Shown here: positions 1-11,520 of the stretch, in pieces | How the letters are laid out: every line of letters begins with the position of its first letter | Numbering within the stretch: position 1 is the stretch's first letter | Source: Bryoerythrophyllum caledonicum | Lineage: Eukaryota; Streptophyta; Bryopsida; Pottiales; Pottiaceae | Direction: 5' to 3' | DNA: 64,000 bases | NCBI GenBank assembly: GCA_963971425.1 | Contig: OZ020525.1 | Coordinates: forward strand, 19,660,187-19,724,186 | The notes under the pieces: generated by a model | What the model was told of the DNA's origin: nothing | Database searches by the model: none | What the model saw: only the letters and a program-made list of their open reading frames with translations | Program-made: the position numbers and the translations under genes

Positions 1-575
1 CTAGCCAGAACTTGAAGGAGGTGAAGTCAAGGTTTGAATTATGGGATATGCCATGGAAACCACTTCTAGGCTTCTTAGCAAGGTGTAGGGTGTCTATGGT
101 GAAGGAGGTAGAGGCGTTCTCTATTGGGGGCTGTTTGGTGCAGAATGTAGGGTTTTCGACGTCTATTGCCACCATGTCAAGTACGGTCAGGGTCTGGTCC
201 GTCATGCTTGAGGGTGAAATAGAGTCAGCAGTAGGTTTTTTCTTCCTTAGTCTCGTCCAAGAGCACTTTGGTGAGGTTTCTTTTTGGTTGGTGGGGGTGA
301 TTGAAGGGGGCTCGGGGTATCTCCAGGGTGGGATAGGGTCCTCTACGAGTGACGTCTCTAGTAATCCTCTACGCTGGACCTGGACTCGTGTGGGAGACCC
401 TTCGTCGTTTCGGAGTTGGGTGGATGAGAGAGTTTGTTGTCTACTAACCGGGTTGTTAGGGAAGCTAGCTATGGGCTTTTGGCTCGGGTTTCTTATACTC
501 ACACATACACTGCCAACGTAGTGTATAGGGCTGTTGTTCCGACTGTGCCGAGTTCCTGAGGATAAGATCCTTCAA
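1..575 (-). other. Open reading frame running off the window edge, unidentified
   Basis: On the minus strand one frame stays open for about 190 codons, from a TGA near 575 down to base 1, without an obvious ATG. The predicted peptide is rich in Pro, Ser, Thr and Gln and shows no motif I recognise. An open frame also exists on the plus strand over the same bases, so the openness may be compositional. It could be an edge of a retroelement gag-like region or noise. No function is proposed. Confidence 0.15.
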
Positions 576-1941
576 GAAGCCCCTCCAGGACATTTTCTTG
601 AATTCATGTGTAGTCGGGTGGAGCCTCCTATGCGATCTGCTCAATTTCCTGGTTGACTTGTGTGACTTCCTAGGTGATTGTGTGCCTTTGAGCTGTCTAA
701 ACGATCTACCGTCTGCAACTCTTTTCCTACTCTCCAATCTTCCTCCTCGTTGCGCTTTGCCCGTCTGCTCGTTCTTTGAACTTCCTCCTCACTTTTCTCT
801 GCTCGTCTGCTAGTACTTAGTTCTGCAATTGTTGTTCGAGATTTTGGTTGATGGAGTGTTGCAAGAGGATTCCAGGCTTTCCTTTGTGTCACTAGGGTTT
901 CGGGTTTTGGGTGTAGGGATTTGGTGGTAACAATCTTTGAGGGCTCTAGCTTCCGCACATGTTTGCTATTGTATCGTCCTAGGGCTTCGTTTCTTCTGTT
1001 GTGTTGTATGTTGTACTCTAGTGTCGAGTATAGGTTGCCGGACTTACTTGGGGAAGGGATTTGTTGTTCTGCGATGGTGCTCCTTGCTCTTTGTGCATGC
1101 TGCCCAATAGAGGATCTTGTACTTTAGGCTCTTGTACTTGTTGCTTGAGCAAAGCTTTTGACGTTGATTCTTGTGCGGAGCTTTGGACGTTGTTCCATGA
1201 TTTTTTTGTTGGGTGATGGCTGCAAGCTCTGTGAAAAAAATAGCAGCGCTTCCGCACAATAGTGGACAAGCCAGGTTTTCTATGATAGTATCTAGTATCT
1301 ATTGTGTCTATGTAGAGGTTAATGCAAGATCTCATGTGTGTGTTGCCTAACCTAGTTTCAGTGATGCAATGGCGGGTGACAAGGATCTGAAAACAAATAA
1401 GGTTGGATATACAACGAAATGGAAAGAGATAGGTGAGAAGATGTGTATCTTGTGTAACTACTGTTGACTGACTGTTGTAATGCGATTGAAAGTCTTTTGT
1501 CTCCAGATCTAGTAGGTGTTGGTTTCTCGATTGGTGTTGAGTTGGAGAGTTGAGTGAGCTTGTTTGTTTCCTACTCTCCTATAATCAGATCTTGTGGTTT
1601 GCGGCAGGAGCGGCGCGTGAGAGGCAAATCAGCCCTCCAACACATGAATCCCAACTCTTTCAGTTTGTTCCTATTGTTGGATCTAACATTCTAGTACGCA
1701 CAAACCCACGCAAGTACCAGATCTGATCTCTACTTTGCTCCTAATCAACACACTCTACGATACAAGCTTTCACAAATCCCAAATCTGAATGTAAGAGGAG
1801 CAATCAGCACGGCCAGCCACACCAGCTGCGCTTACATTCTCGAATTGAGACTAACTCCCTATCAACACCCTCACCAGAAAATGGGGAGTACTCTCAACGG
1901 TCCGTGAAAGCCATCTTTTCAAACTACAATTCTTTCCGTCC
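576..1941. other. Intergenic stretch without recognisable gene
   Basis: Several short open frames occur on both strands, but none has a conserved motif or a convincing exon chain. No terminal repeats or transposase motifs were seen. The stretch leads directly into the tandem repeats that begin near 1942. Confidence 0.5.
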
Positions 1942-2421
1942 GGTTACTATCCAAGTTTATAATAGTGTCTACTTATTTGCAACTCTTTATCTTCAAGGAC
2001 TTCAACGGGTCTCACGCGGTGTACCACTTGGAGCAAAAAGACTATCCGATAGTGTCTATTGTCAATAGGTAGACTAGTTTCGTACCACCAATCAATCGTC
2101 CTTTAATGTTGAATGGTCCGTTGTCCGTGAACGGTAGAGAAGGACGTACGCCAAATTGATTCAATTAAATGTTGAAATGGTTAGTGTCCAAGTTTTTGAT
2201 AGTGTCTATTTATTTTCAACTCTTCATCCTCAAAGACTTCAACGGGTCTCACATGGTGTACCACTTGGTGTAAAAAGACTGCTCCTGTTCGATTCTATCT
2301 ACTGTCAAAAGGTAGACTAGTTTCGTACCACCAATCAATCGTCCTTAAATGTTGAATGGTCGGTTGACAATGAACGGTAGAGAAGGACGTACGCCAAATT
2401 GATTCAATTAAATGTTGAAAT
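1942..2421. repeat. Tandem repeat, about 240-bp unit, two copies
   Basis: Two consecutive copies occupy 1942-2178 and 2179-2421. Shared landmarks include 'gacttcaacgggtctcac', 'ggtgtaccacttgg' and 'ggtagactagtttcgtacca'. The copies differ by scattered substitutions and small indels. Each ends in a segment (aggacgt...aaattga...gttgaaatggtta) that loosely resembles the repeat family that follows. Confidence 0.85.
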
Positions 2422-3860
2422 GGTTAGCAATTGACGGTTGTGAAAGGACGTTTGTATGCGAAATTAAGTCCATTAAATTTCCTACAGCCGTCAACATAAT
2501 GGTTGATGGTGACGATTGAGAAAGGACATGTGCAAATTATTATTTTTAAATGTTGAAATGCTTAACAAAGAGCGGTTGAAAAAGGACGTCCGTATGCAAA
2601 ATTAGATCTATTTAACGTTGAACAATCACCATTCGCCAATGTGTTGGGTGATAGCAAACGGTTGTGAAAGGACATTTGTATGTGAAATTAAGTCTATTAA
2701 ATTTCCTACAGCCGTCAACATAATGGTTGACGGTGACGATTGAAAAAGGACATGTGCGAAGTAATTTTTTAAAATGTTGAAATGCTTAACAAAGAGCGGT
2801 TGAAAAAGGACGTCTGTATGCCAAATTAAATCTATTTAACTTATATTCACACCAATCTTATTTGAAGTTTGAAATTCATCTTTCTTTCAAACTCACTTGT
2901 TTTGTGAATGTTGATCTTCCTAGTCATGTATAAAACTTTTGTTCAAACTTGTATAAGAGCATCTCCACTCGGGCACTGTGCCCCGGGAGAAATGGCGTGT
3001 TTCTGCAACAAACACCGGGAAAGTCCGCACCGCACGGCCCAGGCCGGCGTCCCGGCCCATCGGGCTGGCAGCGCTAGTTGAAATCAACTGGGTATTCAGA
3101 AATAGTAAAGGGTCACACCATAATTCCCTATTTGTGGTGTCCAATCACTCAATGACACGTGGCAATTTTGTAATTAAAAACATTACTTTTTTAAATTTAG
3201 AAATATAAAAAACTAAAAAACTAAAAAACTAAAAAAATTAAAATTTTAAAAAATCTGGCGGAGTGGCCAATTCGGGGACGGGTGCGGGGGGAAGAGGGTA
3301 ACTCCTCTCCGTCCCCTCAAACTTTGGCACCTCTCCCCCCTCGTGTGGGAAATTCCCCATCAGGGGTGGAAATTGAACAATCACCAGTCGCCAATGTGCT
3401 GGGTGATAGCAAACGGTTGTGAAAGGACGTTTGTATGCGAAATTAAGTATATTAAATTTCCTACGGCTATCAACATAATGGTTGACGGTGACGATTGAAA
3501 AATGACATGTGCAAATTAATTTTTTGAATGTTGAAATGCTTAACTAAGAGCGGTTGAAAAAGGACGTCCGTATGCAAAATTAAATCTATTTAGTGGCCAA
3601 TGTACTGGGTGATAGCAAACAGTTGTGAAAGGACGTTTGTATGCAAAATTAAGTCTATTAAATTTCCTACGGTCGTGAAGCATAATGTTTGACGGTGACG
3701 ATTGAAACAGGACATAGGCAAATTAATTTTTTTAAATGTTGAAATGCTTAACAAAGAGCGGTTGAAAAAGAACGTCCGTATGCAAAACTAGATCTATTTA
3801 ACGTTGAACAATCACCAATCGCCAATGTGTTGGGTGATAGCAAACGGTTGAAAAAAGACA
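2422..3860. repeat. Degenerate tandem array, 206-223-bp unit, interrupted
   Basis: Each unit carries, in order, 'ggttgtgaaaggac', 'aaattaagtctattaaattt', 'cataatggttgacggtgacg', 'gttgaaatgcttaac' and 'aagagcggttgaaaaagga'. Unit landmarks fall at 2441, 2664, 3420 and 3626, with a partial unit from about 3800. The array is broken between about 2841 and 3372 by unrelated sequence, which includes a GC-rich block. Its origin (satellite or element-internal repeat) cannot be told from this window. Confidence 0.8.
2956..3376. mobile_element. GC-rich insertion in the tandem array, possible MITE
   Basis: A block starting 'gagcatctccac' and ending 'ggggtggaaattg' interrupts the array. It differs sharply in composition: a GC-rich start and end surround an A-rich middle near 3185-3250. 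The two ends are only loosely inverted-complementary, and no clear target duplication was seen. It could be a decayed MITE or an unrelated insertion. Confidence 0.3.
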
Positions 3861-3892
3861 ATTGCTTGGGAACCAATTATATTATATATACA

Positions 3893-4733
3893 CTAGTAGA
3901 ACCCTCGTCGTAATCGACGGGCTAAGGGCAATCTTGAGTTAAACAAACGTACGTAGATGAAAAAATTAAGTTTTGGATTGGGAACTTCTTGTAACGTATT
4001 AAGAAAAGAAGCCCAACCCTCTCCGTAATCAAAGGAATCCGTGGTATCAATGCTACATACCCCAGACAATCGCCTCTAAACACTTCCGCTTGAAACACTT
4101 GTGCCGAGCACCAATGTACAATTAATCAAGTGCCATTATGTAATCCATTTGATGCATACATATTGTGAAGAAGCATCATGGGTGTATTTATTATTTACTA
4201 TAAATCCATTATTTACTTTAGATACCCCATATTTACTTCATATACCCTGGAATTTCATCCAAATAAATTTAATATGGAGAAATCATTATTTTTGAATTGT
4301 ATTGTAGCACTTATTTTTTAAATATTTGGTGCATAATAGTATTTTTTATTTTATTTTTATTTTTATTATATCCAAGTTCTAATGAAAAGGCACATTCAAG
4401 GATTCCTCCAAAGGGTACATATGGAGGATTCTTTCAAAGTACACATCCAAAGAACAAAGTGATTCCTCCAAAGGTTACATATGGAGGATTCTTTCAAAGT
4501 ACACATCCAAAGAACAAAGTGATTCCTCCAAAGGTTACACATGGAGGATTCTTTCAAAGTACACATCCAAAGAACAAAGTGATTCCTCCAAAGGGCACCT
4601 ATGGAAGATTCTTTCAAAGTTAACATTCAATTCAAAGGGCATATTTGATTCAAATGGCAAATCCAAAGGTCACTTCACCAAGAGCGGTGGACAGACAGAT
4701 TGACGCCTTTTATATAGGTAGATATAGATATAT
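3893..4733 (-). mobile_element. Non-autonomous Helitron candidate (minus orientation)
   Basis: Read on the minus strand, the 5' end near 4728-4738 starts with a TC followed by 'tatataaaaggcgt', a common Helitron-like 5' pattern. The 3' end at 3893 is CTAG followed by host T. It is preceded by a short imperfect hairpin (CCGTCG, 4-nt loop, CGACG-GG with a bulge). The interior holds a 60-bp minisatellite and no Rep/helicase coding sequence. The exact 5' base is uncertain because several TC dinucleotides occur in the AT-rich end. Confidence 0.6.
4401..4622. repeat. 60-bp minisatellite, 3.7 copies
   Basis: Four units start at 4401, 4461, 4521 and 4581; the last is truncated at about 4622. Each unit begins 'gattcctccaaagg' and contains 'ggaggattctttcaaag' and 'cacatccaaagaacaaag'. 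Units differ by only a few bases. The 60-bp period is a multiple of three, so it makes artificial repetitive open frames on both strands. Confidence 0.95.
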
Positions 4734-4739
4734 AGACTA

Positions 4740-5130
4740 CTAAAATATATTAAAAATTTACAAGGAATAGATTAATAATTTCATTGAGATGCACATAATC
4801 ATTCAAACGAGTAGTATTCTCTATGTTCCATATAGTTAATAACATATAAATTTTTAAAAATTGGATATTAATCTCGATGATATTTACAGAAAAATAAAAG
4901 CAATCATTGATTTAAAAAAACTAGCCCACCCTATTTTGATGCATGGTCACTTTTCACGATCTAATTATACCCAATGAAAGAGCTTTAAAAATTGGATTTT
5001 AAATATGTATACAAAAAAATGATTAATATACTAAAATACAAGAAGGAAAAAAAAATATAAAGAAGCAAGTCAAAATCTCAAAACAACTGAGATATCAGTT
5101 GGGAAAATCCACAGTAATAACAGTAATGCC
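4740..5130. other. AT-rich intergenic stretch, 3' flank of methyltransferase gene
   Basis: The sequence is AT-rich with poly-A/T runs. It probably includes the 3' untranslated region of the minus-strand methyltransferase gene, whose stop codon is at 5131-5133. No other feature was seen. Confidence 0.4.
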
Positions 5131-8100
5131 TTACTTCTTGAACATGTTATCAAAAAACTTTTTGGGAGCCGACGCAACTTGCTCCACCATGTCAAACATC
5201 TCATTTATGTCTGCATTTGGATCCTATTTACACAAAAACAAACATAAAATACACCGTAAGTTGGCAACCAAAAGAATGATTCTCCACACAGATACAACAT
5301 CACTAGCTCAGAATCGTGATACTACATGACCTCTCCCTTTCCCTTCTAAACGACAGCTAAAACTTGAGTTGAGAAACCACCAAGCTCTCCCATTGTGATA
5401 TAATACCTATAAAAGGGTGAGGAAAGAGTAGAATTTTAGATTAAAAGAAAGTGTATCTTATTCAAACTTTGGGTGACTTTACAAATAACAGGTGTGGATA
5501 TTACCTTGAGGCCACCACCTTTGGCGGGAATGCCACGGATTGGCGCTAATCTTGTCCGGAGCGCAGTCATGGTACTGGTTAAAATCTTTTTCTCACTCAG
5601 TCGTAGTTGTGCAGCCACTCTTTCTCTTGGACTCAGTTTCTGTCAACCCCATGATACCACAATTATTATAGCCAAGCACACATTCATGTGAAAAAAAATC
5701 AACAATCTCATAAAACCTCAAAAGTACATGGGTAAGAAAAATATATGCCAAAAAAATAGGTAGGAAAAATGTTCAGAAAAGAATATGATGGAAAAATAGG
5801 CTGGAAATTGTCTATGATAGAAGAGAATAGGCAAAAGTTTGTCTAGGAAAAATGTATTCCAAAAAGGAAGTGCTCTGACCTTATTCTTAAGAAGTCGGAT
5901 TTCGTCGTCCACACCACCTTCATACTTTTCTAGTCTTGAACGACATTCGCCCATTAAGATCATCAAGACTTCATATTCATTGGCCTGAAAAGAAACTGAT
6001 GTTTGTTAATGACTAGTGGGTATACTACTCATGTGAGAAGTGATTATTCAGTTAAACACATTCTGTGACATAGTCTTGTAGATTCAATTCAAGTAAACGA
6101 TGATTCCATGTGGAATTGACTTAGCGATCGCATACAATGTAAAACCTCCTTCCATGTAATAGTACATAGTTATTTTTATAGAATTCATGGCAATTACGTT
6201 TGTGATTGGGTTAAGAGAGATGAGAACCTGATCAAGCATGATGTCTTTCTCAAAAACAATCTTCGAGAAGAGAGCTGGGTCTTGTAACCTTGATAAGCGC
6301 ATGTACGTCAGCAGCTGCACAAAACCACGCCCTGAACTGTAAATAGTTGCCCCAAAATCTACTCAGTATCCCAACAACTTGACAAATTTGCATCTAAACC
6401 TTTCAAGAGAGGAATAACAAACTCTCACCTGTGTTGGAAAGCGGTCCAAATACAGTGGAAAAGACTGAGGTGAGTCGAAATTACATTGCTGCAATATCTG
6501 TCTTTTCAAGACTTCCATACGGTCTCCAGCTACTAAACCAACCTGAAAACAAACCGCCGTTCAATTGATTACTTTTTTTTTAAAATTGGAAATCTACACC
6601 ACTGATCCGCATTAGTTTGAGATTCACTAATTATTTTACGAATGGCTATAATTTTTTACACGAGGTGTATATTTTTACCAAGTATGTTTATCGACGATAT
6701 GTTTCATAATCATTAATAAATACTTCAAGCATGGCAAAAATATATGCCTTGCTATAAGAAATTATAGCCTTGAGTAAATAATAAGTGTAGCTTGCACTAA
6801 TGGGGATTATTGGTGTACCATCACACTCATTATCTTGTTTAACCTGACTCTAACTGGTATGAAAATGAAAACTCAGACTAATTCTGAAATTAGAACAAAG
6901 TTCAAGAGATAAATTCTAGACAACTCGTAGATTTCACTTTGCATTACCTGAATTACTCTAATTCTTTGTTGTAAGAAGTTAGGCTAATTGTAACTCTTAG
7001 AGTCGATACAATGATCTGTGTAATGGACAAACCAAGAGATATTGAATAAAGAGTGATTTTGCAAAAATTGACATGAGGGGAGAAAAGACTTTTAAATCAC
7101 CTCAAGCTCAAGATTATCCATTGCGTTGTCCTCAGCAACAAAGCCATACCTGCAGACATATATAAGCATTACTCTGACTGGTTACAAACAACACTTTGTC
7201 ACCAAGCTAGGAAAAATTGACATGAATTGGTTTGAACCAATTAAGACTTACGTAATTAGGAAATCTGCGTTGGAGCGTTCTCGCCCATATGACGTAAACA
7301 CTTGCTCTCCTTCCTTATAACTTCGATCCACTGTAAACACTACCTGTCAAACGAAGTATCTGTTAAGAAAAGTTCACTAGCAAATCAAATATTGTTCCAC
7401 CCTTCAGTTGGTCAATGAATCTGAGATGGGTGCACTACACTAAAAATAATAATCAGTGTCATAAAGCATTTAGTGTCATATAGTAACTGACCATAACATT
7501 AGCAGCTAGATAAACTTGGTCCTTTCTTATGGTGACAAATATAGGGCACAATTAAGATGTTCCCAAGATTCCATGTCTACTATAGATCATCTTTAGCTAA
7601 AGTGGAGCACAAAAGGAAGGGGTCATTTGATGCAGTTCGCAGCTTATTATTTCTCATAGAGCCCTTGCCTTTCTTCTCCCTTTTCTAGTGTGCTCCCCAC
7701 TATTGGACCTAGGTACAATTGTGACATGATTCATCAACATTAGTAACATAGCTTATATTTTTCCAATGTTAAGTCGATGGATATATTGTTGACACTAGTC
7801 CAATGACTTACAATTATTATTTAACAAGACGATTAGAATTTGTGACAATAATTATCATTTTTAGTGCATTATTTCATACTCTGTCAATGAAAGGAAAGAA
7901 TTTTCAGGAACTTACTGCTTGATCCTCCATACTATAATCCACATAAGCCTGGGAATCACCTCGGTGGTTTAACGCATCAGCATAAGGTACCTATTTGGAC
8001 ACCGCGTCAGCAATTTAGTCACAAGATTCCAACAAAGAGAAAACACAAAATCCGCAAAATGTGTTGATTAGTGTTGGCAACGCTATGTATGAAGCACCAA

Positions 8101-11100
8101 CACTAGATATAAACGGCTCACTAATGCTACCATACACATAATACTATTTATACATGTTTCTAATTTAGGATAATGGGGTTTTAAGTCTAAATTTTGTGCT
8201 GTTTACAATCTTTAAAATGAAGAAATAACCAATATCTAATAGAATGTAAATCATTGATGGAGAAAATTGACTCACACATAACACTATTTGTGACTTATAA
8301 TGCAGATACGGTTCCCTATTTTTTTTCCTCCAGAACACTATTGGTCAGCCAACACAATCAACATATTTAATGTAGAGAAAAGTGTGTATCTGAACCTGAA
8401 AATGAATGGCAGCTGATCAGAATAAGGAAATATAGTCTCAAGCCACGGAATATTAAAGATTTGGAACGTACCAAAGCAAAAAGATCAGCAGCTGGTAAAT
8501 ATATAGCTCGAGAAAGGATTATTGAAAACGCTGTCTTGAATGCTTCCAGTGAAAAGTGCTCCTCAGGAAACGTCTGCATGAGACAGAAAATAGAGATATT
8601 TGTAAAAGTCATCAAAAGTTTCAATAACATACCTCCTCTTTTTAACTTATTGAAACCCAAGATACCCCCTCTTTTTATATATTAAATTATTGTGTATTCA
8701 CTCTTATTAGCTATTAGATGTGGAAGACTTTTGGTGTCTTCAAGTTCAAGCTCGAGGTTGTTCTAACCACTTTAAGCTGATATAGATGAATCGAGAGCTG
8801 ATTAGAGCCGATTTTAATAACTGAAAATTAAAAGAGAGGTAAAACTCATTATATCATTGCCTCGCTTCACAAATAATCCATGTGAGAGCAAGAGACTAGA
8901 TTAAAAAACACCATACCTGAGTATCTTTGGTAAAGTAAGGTTGTAAATCTTCATACTCTCCTTCCAAAGCAGCAACACGTTGCTGCACTTCCTCTAAACC
9001 AGGAAGTTAAAACGTCCATAAATGGGTGGTAAAAAAAGGTGCACGCAAGAAATTCTCCATTGCAAGAACGTGAGGGAAAAAGCAGGACCATAGAGGTTTA
9101 GAGGGTACCAAGAGCAGGCGAGCCCTTAAGAAGCTCTTGCTGCTCTTCCACGCTCCACAGGAGAGGACTTAAGGTGGTGGTTGGGAATGTCTGAAGATAT
9201 GGGTGCCATACTGATTTTCCTCCTTGAGAGCGCTCATACATGAGCCAGAGGGTAAGTCCTATCAAATCACCCCTTCCTGTTACAAAGCTACCGAGTCAGT
9301 AAAGGCCACATATCAATGGCAGCATGCATAATGTGTACTCTGGACTACCAGCTTGATGTTTGAGTAAGCAGACATTAAAGGGACCTGTAACAACTTCAAC
9401 AAATAGAATCATCCATGTGAAAAGTTTCTCAGAGTTATTTGTAGAGTCAGTGAGATACGCCCTCTTTTTAGTACTCTTTCTAAATAGTCATTAGATCAAT
9501 AGAAGACCTTGATGATCTCTAAACTCAACTCAAAATAGTTTCAGCCATTTTTTAAAAGCAAAGAAAGAGATCAACCATAAATATTAGCTGGCTTTCTCTC
9601 CTTTGCGATTGTTTGAGAACTATGTAGAGGTGATTTATTTTGAATACGAGGCGGTATCTCATTCAAAGTTCAAGTGACTTTACAAATTGAACTCTATTAA
9701 GCTGCGAATTGTTGAACAAAGACAAGCCTCAGATGTACCTGCAGCAGGGGCGGCAATTACAGGGTGATTGACAACATCCACTCCCGTGACAGTGTAATTC
9801 TCAGGAATCTGCAGCGCGGTCTCCCCTTCCTAATCCAAGAATAAAACCTAAGATGAGAAACAAAAAAAAACGTTGCAAAATGCAATACAATGAACCATGC
9901 AATGAGCAAGAAAAAGCTCACACAACAAACCTTGAAGTTCCGCCCCGCTGCCAGACCAATCCCTTCCTCTCCAAAACTCATCAGCTTCGCATCCTGCAAA
10001 TCAAAACCATCTCCACCTCCTTCAATTTGCATTCACAAAAGCTAAAACAGTAGAGTCACCCGAAAAGTACGAAGAACTAGGAGCATTTCACCTGTGAAGA
10101 TCTTTAACTAGGTTTTTCTTAAATACACCAATCGAGTTCATCTAAGCTTGACTACACCAATCAATTCGAGGAGACATTGTAAAGCATATGCAGAATTTTA
10201 GGATTATTTATAAAAGATATCCGAGTTTGATAAGCCATTGATCATGTAACGCTAGCTTAACGTAGTAATATTTGCCTAAATTTTGCAAATACAGCAAATC
10301 AGAGCTATACTCCCGATTCTTAATACCTAAGTCGTAACATTCAAGAACATCTCACAAACTTGCTATCAAGAACTAGGAGCATTGCTCTTAAACAAGGTTT
10401 TTATTAAATACACCAATCGAGTTCGTCTAAGCTTGATCACACCAATCAATTCGAGGAGACATTGTAAAGCATATGCAGGGTTTTAGGATTATTAATAAAA
10501 GATATCTGAGTTTGAAAAGCCATTGATCATGTAACGCTAGCTTGATGGTCCTTACGAAGAAACCTTCGCCTAAATTTTGCAAGTACAGCAAAATCACAGC
10601 AAAATCACAGCAAAACTACCGGTTCTTGAAACCTAACTCTCAACATTCAAGAACGTCTCTCAAACTTGCTATCAATGAGGGAGTTCATAACCTAAAATTA
10701 TGCAACCTAGAATGGTATGTAATCACCTGATATCGATTACTAGTTCGATTATATGACTTATATACGATTCGTTACTAGACCTTTAATTATTGCCAAAAAT
10801 AAAATTAAAAATCTAAATCTCTTACTCTATTTTTTCCGTATCTAAATCCTGCCTTCTCTTTCACCTTATATTTCCTCTTCTAGTAAGACTTTCACAAAAA
10901 AAATCAAACAATTTCTTATTGTTATCCAAACATTTTTACTCACCTGGTTCGGGAATCCTTGCTTGGACAGCCACTCCGAGAGGTGGTGCGAAGCCATGAA
11001 CTGCATACTGTTCCCGGACAAGCTGCACGTCGCCACAGCTCGCCTGCCTCGCACAGTTCTCCCTCGTCTTCCTCCATTACATAAACGCACAGGAATGGTT

Positions 11101-11171
11101 TCCAGAGCGAATTTCGGCGTCAATTGCGTCAAGCTCCAGCACCTGCTGCTCATTCCCACCACGCACTCCAT
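5131..11171 (-). CDS. Plastid-type SET-domain protein lysine methyltransferase (Rubisco LSMT-like)
   Basis: Spliced gene of about 492 aa. Exons (minus): 10944-11171, 9931-9993, 9739-9829, 9109-9276, 8917-8993, 8472-8573, 7916-7990, 7252-7343, 7101-7149, 6429-6542, 6228-6314, 5880-5984, 5505-5639, 5131-5223. Phases agree throughout and all junctions are GT-AG. Residues 1 to about 58 are Ser/Arg-rich and acidic-poor, like a chloroplast transit peptide. The split SET domain follows: GEEGIGLAAGR near residue 84, NHRGDSQ with Asn-His near 251-252, and the Tyr motifs SYGRE (about 287) and TYGF (about 300). A C-terminal helical part typical of Rubis-subs-bind domains follows. The family uses AdoMet to methylate Lys of plastid proteins such as Rubisco large subunit or aldolase; the substrate here is unknown. 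Length matches the family. The ATG at 11171 is the first in frame with the transit-like segment. An exon at 5350-5410 was considered and left out because 5505 joins 5223 in frame. Confidence 0.88.
6597..6825. mobile_element. MITE with about 60-bp imperfect TIRs, TA-flanked
   Basis: The left end 'caccactgatccgcattagt' and the reverse complement of the right end, 'caccaataatccccattagt', match over about 60 bp in all, including a shared 'ggctataattt' core. TA flanks both sides (6595-6596 and 6826-6827). It lies in an intron of the methyltransferase gene. The TA target fits a Tc1/mariner-type (Stowaway-like) MITE, though the termini are not the canonical Stowaway sequence. Confidence 0.7.
7433..7866. 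mobile_element. MITE-like element with CACTAAAAAT-type ends
   Basis: Left 'cactaaaaataataatcag' and the reverse complement of right 'cactaaaaatgataattatt' form inverted termini near 7433 and 7866. The element lies in the intron between 7343 and 7916. TGCA occurs beside both ends and may be a target duplication. The CACTA-like start could mean a CACTA-derived MITE, but exact ends are uncertain by a few bases. Confidence 0.5.
10071..10677. repeat. About 300-bp tandem duplication in intron 1
   Basis: Copies span about 10071-10370 and 10371-10677. Both begin 'gaactaggagcatt' and contain 'ccaatcaattcgaggagac', 'gccattgatcatgtaacg' and 'aacttgctatcaa' at matching positions. Differences are small substitutions plus a short 'aaaatcacagc' expansion in the second copy. 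It is confined to the first intron of the methyltransferase gene. Confidence 0.9.
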
Positions 11172-11289
11172 CGCTCCCGCTCTCGTCTCCTCCCTTCAAT
11201 TCTGCATCAGCGAAATGAGGCGAGCATTGGAGACGGTTCGTCTGAGGATTTCCTTCTGAGGTCCAGGGTGGGTTTCGTCGTCGGGGCGA

Positions 11290-11520
11290 ACGTTTTCGGG
11301 TGACGGAGGGACAGTTTCGTCGGCTTTTCGACGAGGTTTTGGGACGGAAAGTGGATAGTGCGGCTTCGTCGACGGGGACGAGTTCAGGTGACGGAGGGAC
11401 AGTTTCGTCGTCTTTTCGACGAGGTTTGGGGACGGAAAGTGGATAGTGCAGTTTCGTCGACGGGGACGAGTTCAGGTGACGGAGGGACAGTTTCGTCGAT
11501 TTTGTGACGGACGGAGGGGA
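11290..11520. repeat. 88-bp CpG-rich tandem repeat upstream of methyltransferase gene
   Basis: 'acggagggacagtttcgtcg' recurs at 11303, 11391 and 11479, an exact 88-bp spacing. 'acggaaagtggatagtgc' recurs at 11344 and 11432. Units are rich in CGTCG and CGACG. The array sits 120-350 bp upstream of the methyltransferase start codon (minus strand), in the presumed promoter or 5' leader. On the minus strand it helps create a 193-codon open frame that I do not regard as a gene. Confidence 0.9.

Noticed and set aside
4297-4623. Open frames with 20-residue repeats on both strands
   Set aside because: They are artefacts of the 60-bp minisatellite, whose period is divisible by three.
5350-5410. Possible extra exon of the methyltransferase gene with an AG acceptor near 5407
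   Set aside because: Exon 5505-5639 joins exon 5131-5223 directly in phase 0 with a sensible C-terminus. The extra segment has no good donor in a matching phase.
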